From the NCBI RefSeq assembly GCF_003626735.1, contig NZ_RBHX01000001.1:744001-808000 (forward strand): DNA of 64,000 nucleotides, in the 5' to 3' direction. The notes under the pieces were generated by a model. It saw nothing but the letters and a program-made list of their open reading frames with translations. It had not been told where the DNA came from and made no database searches. This DNA is from Microbacterium sp. CGR2. Lineage in GTDB: Bacteria; Actinomycetota; Actinomycetes; Actinomycetales; Microbacteriaceae. Positions within the stretch are counted from its first letter, which is position 1, and every line of letters starts with the position of its first letter. Below, piece by piece: positions 27,768-36,463 of the stretch. Position numbers and translations under genes: made by a program.

Positions 27768-28267
27768 TCAGAAGGGTGGCGTGGTGTTGTCTTCGGTGAA
27801 TGTGACGGTGTTCGGGGGTGGAGGTTTGTCGATGTAGAGGCGGCCGCTGGGGCTGGTCCAGGCGTAGAGGCCGTCGGTGAGGGGTTCGACGTGCCAGTGC
27901 CATGAGCCGGTGCCGCGTCGGCGCGCCGATTCGAGTCGGCGGCCGACCCGAACGCACTCCCGGAGGCGCTGCCCTCGGCATCCGCCTGATCCCGCGCCGC
28001 CTGATCCCGCGCCGACTGATCCCGCGCCGACTGGTCTCGCGCCGCCTGCCCTTGCACGGTCTTCGCCATCGCGCTGAGCCGTTCGAACGCCCCATGCACG
28101 AGCGCGGCGGGCCCGAGGAGGCCGAGCTCTGCCATCCCGTCGGGGCGGTCTTTCACCCAGACGCCCCGCTTCTTGCGGGCATGCTTGTGACGGTCGTCGA
28201 TCGGCCTGGCCTGAAAGCGTTGACTCTGACACTGTGGCAGGCGGGAGAACTGAGACATGTTGTCCAT
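27768..28267 (-). pseudogene. Decayed DUF222/HNH-type protein gene
   Basis: Two minus-strand frames together resemble a DUF222-HNH endonuclease family protein (common multicopy actinobacterial genes). One frame, from 28267, encodes KKRGVWVKDRPDGMAELG and VHGAFERLSAMAKTVQG, like the DUF222 core. Another frame, ending at 27768, encodes the typical C-terminus LYAWTSPSGRLYIDKPP. The expected N-terminus, the region between, and the whole HNH motif are missing, and the frame shifts between the parts. Four 15-bp tandem repeats sit at the join. I read it as a deletion remnant; the family call rests on remembered motifs. Confidence 0.55.
27986..28045. repeat. Four 15-bp tandem repeats inside the pseudogene
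   Basis: Units CTGATCCCGCGCCG(C/A) begin at 27986, 28001 and 28016, with a diverged fourth at 28031. In the long minus frame they encode repeated A-R-D-Q-(S/A). Replication slippage here may have caused the frame disruption. Confidence 0.8.
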
Positions 28268-28301
28268 CGGAGCTGCAGCAGCCCGTCAGGCGCGGATGAC
28301 C

Positions 28302-28333
28302 GATCCTGAGCATTCTTCCGGATGCTCAGGATC
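28302..28333 (-). terminator. Hairpin terminator of the phosphotransferase gene
   Basis: A perfect 12-bp stem GATCCTGAGCAT / ATGCTCAGGATC with an 8-base loop. It overlaps the phosphotransferase stop codon (28326-28328). No T-tract follows, as is common in high-GC actinobacteria. Confidence 0.65.
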
Positions 28334-29081
28334 CTCCTTCCACCAGCGCCCGGGTCCACAGCGCCTGATGCTCTCGCACGTAACGCAGAGCATTCGTCCA
28401 CTGTTCGCCGTGGCCATCGGCGTACATCGACGCCCACGGCTCCAGCCCGGTCGAGGAAGCCCGTTCCAACAGCGCCAGCATCGCCGCGGTCCTCTGCTGC
28501 ATGGCACCGGGGAGCGCTTCGCGCATCGACCGGTCCGCTCCGTACCCGGCGATCAGAGCAGCCAGATCTCGTGCCGCGCTCTCGGGCTCACGGTCGACGT
28601 CGGACAGCGTGAACGCCTGCGCGGCGTACGCCAGATCCCACAGGCGAGTGCTGGGCGCGGCAGCATCCCAGTCGATGAAGACCCAGCGCTCGCCCCTGAC
28701 GAGGTTCCAGGGGGCGAGGTCGTTGTGGCAGACGAGCTCGTCGCCCGGCGCAGGAATCGCGGTGAGCCAGGACGCATCTTTCGGCGGCGCATAAGAGGCG
28801 CTGGCCTGGTGGATGCTCCGGATCAACGCGCCGACGCGCCGCAGGTCACTCGTCATCAGCGGGGCGTCACCCAGAGCCAGGGTTCCCGGCACGAACTCGA
28901 TGACCTGACGACCCTGCTCATCGCGACCGCGCGGCTCCGGGGCATCGACCCCGTGCGCCCGAAGCGCCGTGACGAAGTCGTGCACACTCGGTGTCGCCGC
29001 AGACCACTGCTTGCGCACGGTGCCGCCGACGCGCACGACCGCGCCGCTCGCATTGCCCCCGGTGAGCACCTCTTCGTCCAT
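28326..29081 (-). CDS. Aminoglycoside phosphotransferase (APH) family protein
   Basis: A 251-residue small-molecule kinase of the APH/choline-kinase fold. LVCHNDLAPWNLV is the Brenner catalytic loop with Asp and Asn, and VFIDWDAAAP carries the metal-binding Asp. The N-terminal lobe includes a VRKQW segment with the ATP-lysine. Chromosomal members of this size act on varied alcohols and often have no role in resistance, so no substrate is claimed. It diverges from the HAD hydrolase and ends in a 12-bp hairpin. Confidence 0.85.
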   Translation of the reverse strand: MDEEVLTGGNASGAVVRVGGTVRKQWSAATPSVHDFVTALRAHGVDAPEPRGRDEQGRQVIEFVPGTLALGDAPLMTSDLRRVGALIRSIHQASASYAPPKDASWLTAIPAPGDELVCHNDLAPWNLVRGERWVFIDWDAAAPSTRLWDLAYAAQAFTLSDVDREPESAARDLAALIAGYGADRSMREALPGAMQQRTAAMLALLERASSTGLEPWASMYADGHGEQWTNALRYVREHQALWTRALVEGGS

Positions 29082-29133
29082 CCGTCGACGCTAGCGCGTC
29101 CCCGGACCGCCCGGACCCCGGCAAGATGGACCC

Positions 29134-29748
29134 ATGATCCGCGCCGTGCTCTTCGACCTCGATGGCGTCATCCGCCATTTCGATCATGACCCCGCCCTGG
29201 AGGGGCGACACGGACTCGAGGACGCAGCACTCGCGCAGGCCGCGTTCGCCGCGCCGCTCATCGACGAGGTCACGACCGGACGCATCACGCGCGCCGAGTG
29301 GATCCGGCGCGTCGGCGAGCAGACGGGTGCACCGGAGGCCGCCGAAGAATGGGGGCGCACGCCCTTCCGGGTCGATCGCGCGATGACGACCCTGGCCGAC
29401 GAACTCCGGGCGCTCGGCGTCACCTGCGCCATCCTGACCAACGGCACCGACACCATCGCGGAAGAAGTCGAAGCCTGCGGGCTCACCGACCATTTCGACC
29501 CGATCTTCAATTCCGCCGACATCGGCCACACCAAGCCCGACCCTCGTGCATTCGCGCACGTCGCGCAGGCGCTGCAGATTCCCACCGACGAAATCTTCTT
29601 CACCGACGACTCCCCCACGAAACTCGCCGGTGCCGACGAGTTCGGCATGCGCACGCACCACTTCACCGGCGTCCGCAGTCTGCGGTCAGCGCTCCGGGAC
29701 GCGGGACTCCCGGTCGCTCCCGTCTCCGAAACACACCCGTCACAGTGA
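29134..29748 (+). CDS. HAD family hydrolase (HAD-IA)
   Basis: A 204-residue haloacid dehalogenase-like phosphatase. Motif I is LFDLDGVIRHF with nucleophile Asp and acid/base Asp, motif II is ILTNGT, and motifs III-IV are KPDPRAF and FFTDDSPTKLAGA. A short helical cap lies between motifs I and II. It probably dephosphorylates a small metabolite. It stands between the phosphotransferase and the sirohydrochlorin chelatase without clear operon linkage. Confidence 0.88.
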   Translation: MIRAVLFDLDGVIRHFDHDPALEGRHGLEDAALAQAAFAAPLIDEVTTGRITRAEWIRRVGEQTGAPEAAEEWGRTPFRVDRAMTTLADELRALGVTCAILTNGTDTIAEEVEACGLTDHFDPIFNSADIGHTKPDPRAFAHVAQALQIPTDEIFFTDDSPTKLAGADEFGMRTHHFTGVRSLRSALRDAGLPVAPVSETHPSQ

Positions 29749-29765
29749 CCCCTTAGAGTCGCATC

Positions 29766-30443
29766 ATGCCTCGGCCCACCCTCCTCGCCGTCTCCCACGG
29801 CACGTCCGACGCGGACGGCGCCCGAGCGATCGCCGAACTCGTTCACGCCGTCGCCGAGCGGCTATCCGACGTCGACGTGCGAGCCGCGTTCGTCGACGTG
29901 CAGGAACCGGATGCCGTCGACGCTCTCGCCGCCGTCGTCGGCCCGGTCGTGATCGTGCCGCTCCTGCTGTCGAGCGGGTTCCACGTGCACCACGACCTGC
30001 ACGGAATGGCCGACCCGAGAGCGGATGCCGTCGTCGCCGCGCCCCTGGGACCCGACCGGAGGCTCGCCGCCGTGCTCGCGGAGCGACTGCCCCCGGCGTC
30101 CGACCAGCCGGTGATCCTGGCCGTCGCCGGGTCCCGCGACCCTCGATCGTTGACGGATGCCGAAGCCATGGCCACCGTGCTCCGCGAGCACCTCGGCCGG
30201 CGGATCGAACTCGCCTATCTCGCCGCGCGCCAGCCCGATCTGCCGACCGCTCTGGCGGAGCATCCGGATGCCGTCGTCTCGACCTATCTCCTGGCTCGCG
30301 GCTACTTCTTCGACCTCGCCGAGCGGGTATCGGCCGACCGGCCGCTCGCCCTGCCACTCCTCGACGGCGGGCCGGTCCCTGGAGCCCTCGTCGACCTCGT
30401 GGTCGCGCGCTACGAAGAGGCCGTGGATCGCCTCAGCGACTGA
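29766..30443 (+). CDS. Sirohydrochlorin chelatase (CbiX/SirB-like)
   Basis: A 225-residue tandem-domain class II chelatase. The catalytic His appears in LLAVSHGTSD, with a second metal-handling motif SSGFHVHHDL, as in SirB/CbiX. The C-terminal half repeats the fold with ILAVAGSRDPRS. It would insert iron into sirohydrochlorin, the last step of siroheme synthesis, to serve the siroheme-dependent sulfite reductase encoded 148 bp downstream. Cobalt chelation is possible in the family, but the context favours iron. Confidence 0.85.
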   Translation: MPRPTLLAVSHGTSDADGARAIAELVHAVAERLSDVDVRAAFVDVQEPDAVDALAAVVGPVVIVPLLLSSGFHVHHDLHGMADPRADAVVAAPLGPDRRLAAVLAERLPPASDQPVILAVAGSRDPRSLTDAEAMATVLREHLGRRIELAYLAARQPDLPTALAEHPDAVVSTYLLARGYFFDLAERVSADRPLALPLLDGGPVPGALVDLVVARYEEAVDRLSD

Positions 30444-30590
30444 GCACTCCCCTCCGACGCGCCGCACCGTGTCAACGGTCCCGCACCAATGTGTCGCAGC
30501 GTGACGCTCGCTGACGCCCCGTGTCATCGAGGTTCTTGAACTGCGTCCAGGCTTCTACTTTGATCCGAAGCCATCCCAGGGAGCAGGGTC

Positions 30591-32312
30591 ATGACCATTC
30601 AGCAGCCGACGCCGATCCGCGGTGCCCGCACGCGCACCAATCGCGCGCCGACCAAACCGCACGGCCAGTGGGCGGTCGACGGCCACGAGCCGCTCAACGC
30701 GAACGAGGAGTTCAAGCTCGCCGACGACGGGCTCAACGTTCGCGAGCGCATCGAAACGGTGTACGCACAGGGCGGCTTCGCCTCGATCGACCCGACCGAC
30801 CTGCACGGGCGGTTCCGCTGGTGGGGTCTCTACACCCAGCGCAAGCCGGGCATCGACGGCGGACGCACCGCCCAGCTCGAACCGCATGAGCTCGAGGACG
30901 AGTACTTCATGCTGCGGGTCCGCATCGACGGCGGGCAGCTCACCACGCAGCAGCTCCGCGTGATCGGTGAGATCTCCACGGAGTTCGGGCGCGATTCCGC
31001 CGACCTCACCGACCGCCAGAACGTGCAGCTGCACTGGGTGCGCGTCGAAGACGTTCCGGAGATCTGGCGGCGCCTCGAAGATGTCGGCCTCAGCACCACC
31101 GAAGCCTGCGGAGACGTTCCGCGCGTGGTGCTCGGCTCTCCTGTCGCCGGCATCGCCGACGACGAGCTCATCGACCCGACGCCGCAGATCCGTGAGATCA
31201 CCGACCGCTTCCTCGGCGACCCGACGCTCGCGAACCTGCCCCGCAAATACAAGACCGCGATCACCGGGCACCCCAGCCAGGATGTCGTTCACGAGATCAA
31301 CGACTGCGGGTTCGTCGCCGTGGAGCATCCGGAACTCGGCGTCGGCTACGACCTGTGGGTGGGCGGCGCCCTCGCCGCGGTACCGCGACTGGGCGAACGT
31401 CTCGGGGCCTTCGTCGCTCCGGATCGCGTGGCCGAGGTCTGGCACGGCGTCACGCAGATCTTCCGCGATTACGGCTACCGTCGGCTGCGGAACAAGGCCA
31501 GGCTGAAGTTCCTGCTCGCCGACTGGGGGCCCGAGCGCTTCCGCGAGGTGCTCGAGACGGAATACCTCGACCGTCCGCTTCCCGATGGCCCCGCCGCACC
31601 GAAGCCGAAGGGGCAGGGCGATCACGTCGGCATCCACCGGCAGAAGGACGGCCTGTTCTACGTGGGCGCGGCACCCCTGGTCGGTCGCGTCTCGGGCACG
31701 ATCCTGACCCGTCTCGCCGATCTCGCCGAGGTGCACGGGTCGCACCGCATCCGTACGACCCCGCATCAGAAGCTCCTCGTCCTGGACGTGCCCGAGGCGG
31801 AGGTCGAGGCTCTCGTCGACGGGCTCGACGCTCTCGGCCTCTCGGCCCGGCCGAGCCTGTTCCGTCGGGGCACCATCGCCTGCACGGGCATCGAGTACTG
31901 CAAGCTCGCGATCGTCGAGACCAAGGTCAACGCCGCAGACGCCATCCGCCAGCTCGAGGAGCGGCTCGGGGCGCTGGAGCCGGAGATCGGCCGCCCCGTC
32001 ACCATCCATGTGAACGGATGCCCGAACTCGTGCGCGCGCATCCAGGTCGCTGACATCGGACTCAAGGGTCAGCTCATCACCAATGCGGCCGGCGAACAGG
32101 TGCCGGGATATCAGGTGCACCTCGGCGGAGGACTCGCCAGCCAGGACCGCGAGGAGGCCGGCCTCGGGCGCACGGTGCGTGGCCTCAAGGTCACGGCCGA
32201 CGGCATCGCGGACTACGCCGAACGTGTCATCCGCCGCTATCTCGCCGACCGTGAGCACACCGAGACGTTCGCCCAGTGGGCGCACCGGGCCGACGAGGAG
32301 GCGCTGCAATGA
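30591..32312 (+). CDS. Ferredoxin-dependent assimilatory sulfite reductase
   Basis: A 573-residue siroheme/[4Fe-4S] reductase reducing sulfite to sulfide with ferredoxin electrons. Two ferrodoxin-like/siroheme repeats are present. Cluster cysteines appear as CTGIEYC and CPNSC near residues 430-485, the C-x5-C...C-x3-C pattern. Early DRQNVQLHW and GHPSQD stretches bind siroheme. Family members can reduce nitrite instead, but linkage to cysH, cysD and cysN supports sulfite. GGAGCAGGG precedes the ATG. It starts the long sulfur operon; a weak TTGAAC/TTTGAT pair at 30536-30564 may be its promoter. Confidence 0.93.
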   Translation: MTIQQPTPIRGARTRTNRAPTKPHGQWAVDGHEPLNANEEFKLADDGLNVRERIETVYAQGGFASIDPTDLHGRFRWWGLYTQRKPGIDGGRTAQLEPHELEDEYFMLRVRIDGGQLTTQQLRVIGEISTEFGRDSADLTDRQNVQLHWVRVEDVPEIWRRLEDVGLSTTEACGDVPRVVLGSPVAGIADDELIDPTPQIREITDRFLGDPTLANLPRKYKTAITGHPSQDVVHEINDCGFVAVEHPELGVGYDLWVGGALAAVPRLGERLGAFVAPDRVAEVWHGVTQIFRDYGYRRLRNKARLKFLLADWGPERFREVLETEYLDRPLPDGPAAPKPKGQGDHVGIHRQKDGLFYVGAAPLVGRVSGTILTRLADLAEVHGSHRIRTTPHQKLLVLDVPEAEVEALVDGLDALGLSARPSLFRRGTIACTGIEYCKLAIVETKVNAADAIRQLEERLGALEPEIGRPVTIHVNGCPNSCARIQVADIGLKGQLITNAAGEQVPGYQVHLGGGLASQDREEAGLGRTVRGLKVTADGIADYAERVIRRYLADREHTETFAQWAHRADEEALQ

Positions 32313-33064
32313 GCATCCCGATCTCATCGACCGTCCGCGCGACCCGTGCGTCTCGCCGCTCCGTGGACGAGCTGCGCGCGCTCGCGGAACGGGGAGCGGT
32401 CGAGTTGCGCAGCCGGAAGCCCGGCGAGGCGACCCCCGCCGAGGTCATCGCGTGGGTCGCCGAGAACTTCGACGTGTCGCAGACGACGGTGGCCTGCTCG
32501 ATGGCGGATGCTGCACTGCCGCACCTGGTCGCGCAGGGCCTTCCCGGGGTCGACGTCCTCTTCCTCGACACCGGCTACCATTTCGCCGAGACGACCTTCA
32601 CCCGCAACGAGGTCGCCCGCACCCTGGACGTCCGCATCGTCGATATGAAGCCCGCGCAGACGGTGCAGGAGCAGGATGCGGCACTCGGCCCCGACCTCTT
32701 CGCGCGCGACCCCGGCCGGTGCTGCGCGCTCCGCAAGGTCGAACCGCTGCAGCGGTCGCTCCGCGACTACGAACTGTGGTTCACCGGCGTCCGGCGTGAA
32801 GAAGCCCCCACCCGCGCCGACACCCCCCTCATCGCCTGGGATGAGCGAAACGGCCTTGTGAAGGTCAACCCGGTCGCCGCCTGGAGCTTCGACGACCTCA
32901 TCGACTACGCGACCGTGCATGAGGTTCCGGTGAACCCGCTGATCGCGAACGGCTACCCGTCGATCGGCTGCGCCCCGTGCACGAAGCCGGTCGCCGAAGG
33001 AGAAGACCCCCGGTCCGGCCGCTGGGCCGGCCTGGCCAAGACAGAATGCGGGTTGCACCTATGA
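32309..33064 (+). CDS. cysH: Adenylylsulfate (APS) reductase CysH
   Basis: A 251-residue reductase making sulfite from activated sulfate with thioredoxin. Motifs include FLDTGYHFAETT and the paired cysteines RCCALRKVEP and CAPCTKP, which ligate a [4Fe-4S] cluster and indicate the APS-using rather than PAPS-using type. The final ECGLH motif carries the catalytic Cys. The ATG overlaps the sulfite reductase stop by four bases. No APS kinase gene is present in the window, consistent with direct APS use. Confidence 0.94.
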   Translation: MSIPISSTVRATRASRRSVDELRALAERGAVELRSRKPGEATPAEVIAWVAENFDVSQTTVACSMADAALPHLVAQGLPGVDVLFLDTGYHFAETTFTRNEVARTLDVRIVDMKPAQTVQEQDAALGPDLFARDPGRCCALRKVEPLQRSLRDYELWFTGVRREEAPTRADTPLIAWDERNGLVKVNPVAAWSFDDLIDYATVHEVPVNPLIANGYPSIGCAPCTKPVAEGEDPRSGRWAGLAKTECGLHL

Positions 33065-34014
33065 GCACACCGATCACGGAGGGCGTTTCGTCTCGCTCCG
33101 CTCGCTCAACGACCGGGGACGCAGGCCTGTCCGCGCTCGACCTGCTCGAGGCCGAGGCCATCCATATCATCCGTGAGGTCGTCGCTGAATTCGAGCGCCC
33201 CGTGCTGCTGTTCTCCGGCGGCAAGGACTCCGTCCTCGTCCTGCATCTCGCCACCAAGGCGTTCGCGCCAGGGCGCGTGCCCTTCCCTGTGCTGCACGTC
33301 GACACCGGCCACAACTTCCCCGAGGTGATCGCCTTCCGCGACGAGACCGTGGCCCGGCTCGGCATCCGGCTGGAGGTCGCGAGCGTGCAGTCGTACATCG
33401 ACGACGGCCGACTCGCCGAGCGGCCCGACGGCACCCGCAACCCGCTGCAGACGCAGCCCCTGCTGGACGCGATCGCCACCGGGAAGCACGACGCGGTCTT
33501 CGGTGGTGCTCGCCGCGACGAGGACAAGGCCCGCGCCAAGGAGCGCATCATCTCCCTGCGCGACGAGTTCGGTCAGTGGGACCCGCGCAACCAGCGACCG
33601 GAGCTGTGGAGCCTCTACAACGGCCGCCACCTCCCGGGTCAGCATGTGCGCGCCTTCCCGATCTCGAACTGGACCGAACTCGACGTCTGGCGCTACATCG
33701 AGCGCGAAGGCATCGCGCTGCCGCCGCTCTACTACGCGCAGGAACGCGAGGTCTTCCGCCGCGACGGCATGTGGTGGGCGATCGGCGAACACTCGCGGCC
33801 GCGCGCCGGCGAGCAGACCGAACGCCGCGTGGTCCGCTACCGGACCGTCGGCGACATGAGCTGCACGGGCGCCGTGGAATCGGATGCCGCCGACACGGCA
33901 TCCGTCGTCGCGGAGATCGCTCGATCGACCCTCACCGAGCGCGGTGCGACGAGAGCGGACGACCGCATCAGCGAAGCCGCCATGGAGGACCGCAAGAAAG
34001 ACGGGTACTTCTGA
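33061..34014 (+). CDS. cysD: Sulfate adenylyltransferase small subunit CysD
   Basis: A 317-residue PP-loop ATP pyrophosphatase subunit of ATP sulfurylase. The PP-loop is LLFSGGKDSVLVLHL, with HVDTGHNFPEV and GGARRDEDKARAKER downstream, and the C-terminus ends in the usual KKDGYF. Together with CysN it makes APS from sulfate and ATP. The ATG overlaps the cysH stop by four bases. A ~20-residue Ser/Arg-rich N-terminus is not obviously conserved. Confidence 0.96.
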   Translation: MSTPITEGVSSRSARSTTGDAGLSALDLLEAEAIHIIREVVAEFERPVLLFSGGKDSVLVLHLATKAFAPGRVPFPVLHVDTGHNFPEVIAFRDETVARLGIRLEVASVQSYIDDGRLAERPDGTRNPLQTQPLLDAIATGKHDAVFGGARRDEDKARAKERIISLRDEFGQWDPRNQRPELWSLYNGRHLPGQHVRAFPISNWTELDVWRYIEREGIALPPLYYAQEREVFRRDGMWWAIGEHSRPRAGEQTERRVVRYRTVGDMSCTGAVESDAADTASVVAEIARSTLTERGATRADDRISEAAMEDRKKDGYF

Positions 34015-35327
34015 TGAGTGACACGATCACCGACACGACGCTGTTCCGGTTCGCCACTGCCGGGTCGGTCGACGACGGGAAGTCGACCCTCGTCGGACGG
34101 CTCCTGCACGACGCGAAGGCGATCCTCGCCGACCAGCTCGCTCAGGTCGAGACGACGTCACGGCAGCGGGGCTTCGCGCACGGCGACTTCGACTTCGCCC
34201 TGCTGACCGACGGTCTGCGCGCCGAACGCGAACAGGGTATCACGATCGACGTCGCATACCGTTACTTCGCCACCGACCGACGCAGCTTCATCCTCGCCGA
34301 CTGCCCGGGACACGTGCAGTACACCCGCAACATGGTCACCGGTTCTGCCACCGCTGACGCCGTGATCGTGCTGGTCGACGCCCGCAAGGGGATCGTGGAG
34401 CAGACTCGCCGCCACCTCGCCGTCGTGTCCCTCCTCCGCGTCGCGCACGTGATCATCGCGGTCAACAAGATCGACCTCATCGACCATGACGAAGACCGTT
34501 TCGTCGAGATCGAGCTCGAGGCGGCGCGCGTGGCCGAACAGCTGGGACTGCACGGCATCCACGTGCTCCCCGTCTCCGCGTTGGAAGGCGACAACATCGT
34601 CGACCGCTCTGTGCGCACGCCCTGGTACGACGGTCCGACGCTGATCGAGCTGCTCGAGGCGCTTCCGCGTCAGGATGAAGCGGATGCCGCCGCATCCGCT
34701 TTCCGCCTTCCGGTGCAACTCGTGCTTCGTCCGCAGGGCGGACTCTCCCCCGAGATCGACCGGGCCGACGCCGAGGACTACCGCGACTTCCGTGGCTTCG
34801 CCGGCCGGATCGCGGCCGGAGCGGTGCGCGTCGGCGACCGCGTCGACGTCTTCCCCGGCGGACTCGAGACGACCGTCACCGGCATCCATGTCGCCGGAGA
34901 GGTGGCGGATGCCGCCATCGCACCGCAATCCGTGACGCTGACCCTCGCCGACGACGTCGACGCGGCGCGAGGAGCAGTGATCGCTGCGAGCGGCACCGCG
35001 CCGACCGGGACCCGAGAGGCCGTGGTGGAGCTGTTCCACCTTGATCCGCGGGCCGTGACCGGCGGCACCAGAGTGCTCGTCAAGCACGGAACCGCGACCG
35101 TGCAGGCCCTCGTCACGGAAGTTCTGTCGCGACGCGACCTCGAGACCCTCGACCTGCAGGAGGCGAGCCTTCTCACCGCGAACGAGATCGGACGCGTGCG
35201 GTTGCGGTTCGCCGCCGATCTGCCGCTCGAGCCGTACGCGCGCGACAGGTCGAGCGGCTCGCTGCTGCTCATCCACCCCGCCGACGGGGCCACGCTCGCC
35301 GCAGCGACCGTCATCGACGACCACTGA
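34014..35327 (+). CDS. cysN: Sulfate adenylyltransferase large GTPase subunit CysN
   Basis: A 437-residue EF-Tu-like GTPase that drives APS synthesis. The P-loop is GSVDDGKST, G3 is DCPGH and G4 is NKIDL, followed by two beta-barrel domains. There is no C-terminal APS kinase domain, so it is CysN rather than a CysNC fusion, matching an APS-type CysH. Its ATG overlaps the cysD stop by one base. Its last codons run into a 16-bp tandem repeat. Confidence 0.96.
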   Translation: MSDTITDTTLFRFATAGSVDDGKSTLVGRLLHDAKAILADQLAQVETTSRQRGFAHGDFDFALLTDGLRAEREQGITIDVAYRYFATDRRSFILADCPGHVQYTRNMVTGSATADAVIVLVDARKGIVEQTRRHLAVVSLLRVAHVIIAVNKIDLIDHDEDRFVEIELEAARVAEQLGLHGIHVLPVSALEGDNIVDRSVRTPWYDGPTLIELLEALPRQDEADAAASAFRLPVQLVLRPQGGLSPEIDRADAEDYRDFRGFAGRIAAGAVRVGDRVDVFPGGLETTVTGIHVAGEVADAAIAPQSVTLTLADDVDAARGAVIAASGTAPTGTREAVVELFHLDPRAVTGGTRVLVKHGTATVQALVTEVLSRRDLETLDLQEASLLTANEIGRVRLRFAADLPLEPYARDRSSGSLLLIHPADGATLAAATVIDDH

Positions 35328-35373
35328 CCATCCGCACCACCGACCATCCGCACCACCGACCATCCGCACCACC
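35326..35373. repeat. Three perfect 16-bp tandem repeats
   Basis: Three copies of GACCATCCGCACCACC begin at 35326, 35342 and 35358. The first includes the last two bases of the cysN stop codon. They fill the gap before the substrate-binding protein gene, whose ribosome site lies just after. Confidence 0.9.
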
Positions 35374-35395
35374 GAAACGCTGAGGAGGCGAAACC

Positions 35396-36463
35396 GTGAA
35401 GACACTCCGCACCACGACACTCACTGCCCTGGGACTGAGCGCGATGATGCTCGCCGGCTGCGCCTCCGCCTCGGCGACCGGCAACGCGGGGGGAGAATCC
35501 GACACCCTGGACGAGGTGCGTGTGGGGTACTTCGCGAACGTCACCCACGCGCCGGCACTGGTCGGTCTCTCCGAAGGGCTGTTCGATGAGGCACTGGGCG
35601 GTGTGGATCTGACGACGGAGGTGTTCAACGCCGGCCCTGCCGCCATCGAAGCACTGTCGGCAGGCGCGATCGACGCCACCTATATCGGCCCCAACCCGTC
35701 GATCAACACGTTCATCCAGTCCGGAGGCGCGTCGGCGAAGATCATCGCCGGCGCCACCTCGGGCGGCGCGGCTCTCGTGGTGCGCGAGGGCATCGACGAG
35801 CCCGAAGATCTCGAGGGGGCGAACATCGCGACTCCGCAGCTCGGCAACACGCAGGATGTCGCGCTCCGCAGCTGGCTGGCCGAGGAGGGCTTCGAAACCT
35901 CGACCGCGGGGGCGGGAGACGTGACGATCACACCGACCGAGAACGCACAGACGCTCACGCTCTTCCAGCAGGGCAAGCTCGACGGCGCGTGGCTGCCCGA
36001 GCCGTGGGTCTCGCGGCTCGTCGTCGAGGCGGACGCTCACGTCCTCGTCGACGAAGCAGACCTCTGGGCCGACGGCGCATTCCCGACCACCGTGCTGCTC
36101 GTGCGGGCGGAGTTCGCCGCGCAGCATCCGGAGATCGTCGAAGACCTGCTCGCCGGGCACGTCGCCGCGGTGTCCTGGCTCGATGAACATGCCGACCAGG
36201 CCCCCGCCGTCATCAACGACGTGCTGGAGGAGGCGACCGGCAAGCCGCTCGCCCACGACGTGCTCGCCCGCGCCCTGGAGAACGTGTCCTTCACCGTGGA
36301 TCCGCACGCGGAGACGTTCGAGACTCTCGTCGCCGACGGCCTGGCGGCCGGCACTCAGAAGGAAGGCTCGATCGACGGACTCTTCGACCTGCGGGCACTC
36401 AACGCGCTGCTCGAAGAAGACGGCCAGGAACCCGTCTCCGCCGCAGAACTCGGAGAGCAATGA
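35396..36463 (+). CDS. ABC transporter substrate-binding lipoprotein (SsuA/NrtA-like)
   Basis: A 355-residue lipoprotein. The signal peptide ends in the lipobox MLAGC (Cys22). The NMT1/SsuA-type fold shows VRVGYFANVTHAPALVG near the start and AIEALSAGAIDATYIGPNP, typical of binding proteins for sulfonates, nitrate or similar anions. Position within the sulfur operon makes aliphatic sulfonates or another organosulfur source the best guess. The GTG at 35396 is preceded by GAGGAG. It is followed directly by its ATPase and permease. Confidence 0.88.
   Translation: MKTLRTTTLTALGLSAMMLAGCASASATGNAGGESDTLDEVRVGYFANVTHAPALVGLSEGLFDEALGGVDLTTEVFNAGPAAIEALSAGAIDATYIGPNPSINTFIQSGGASAKIIAGATSGGAALVVREGIDEPEDLEGANIATPQLGNTQDVALRSWLAEEGFETSTAGAGDVTITPTENAQTLTLFQQGKLDGAWLPEPWVSRLVVEADAHVLVDEADLWADGAFPTTVLLVRAEFAAQHPEIVEDLLAGHVAAVSWLDEHADQAPAVINDVLEEATGKPLAHDVLARALENVSFTVDPHAETFETLVADGLAAGTQKEGSIDGLFDLRALNALLEEDGQEPVSAAELGEQ

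Noticed and set aside
30444..30590. A riboswitch before the sulfite reductase gene
   Set aside because: No conserved SAM or other riboswitch core could be recognised; only short GC-rich repeats are seen.
35326..35373. CRISPR-like short repeats
   Set aside because: The units are directly adjacent without spacers and no cas gene is nearby.
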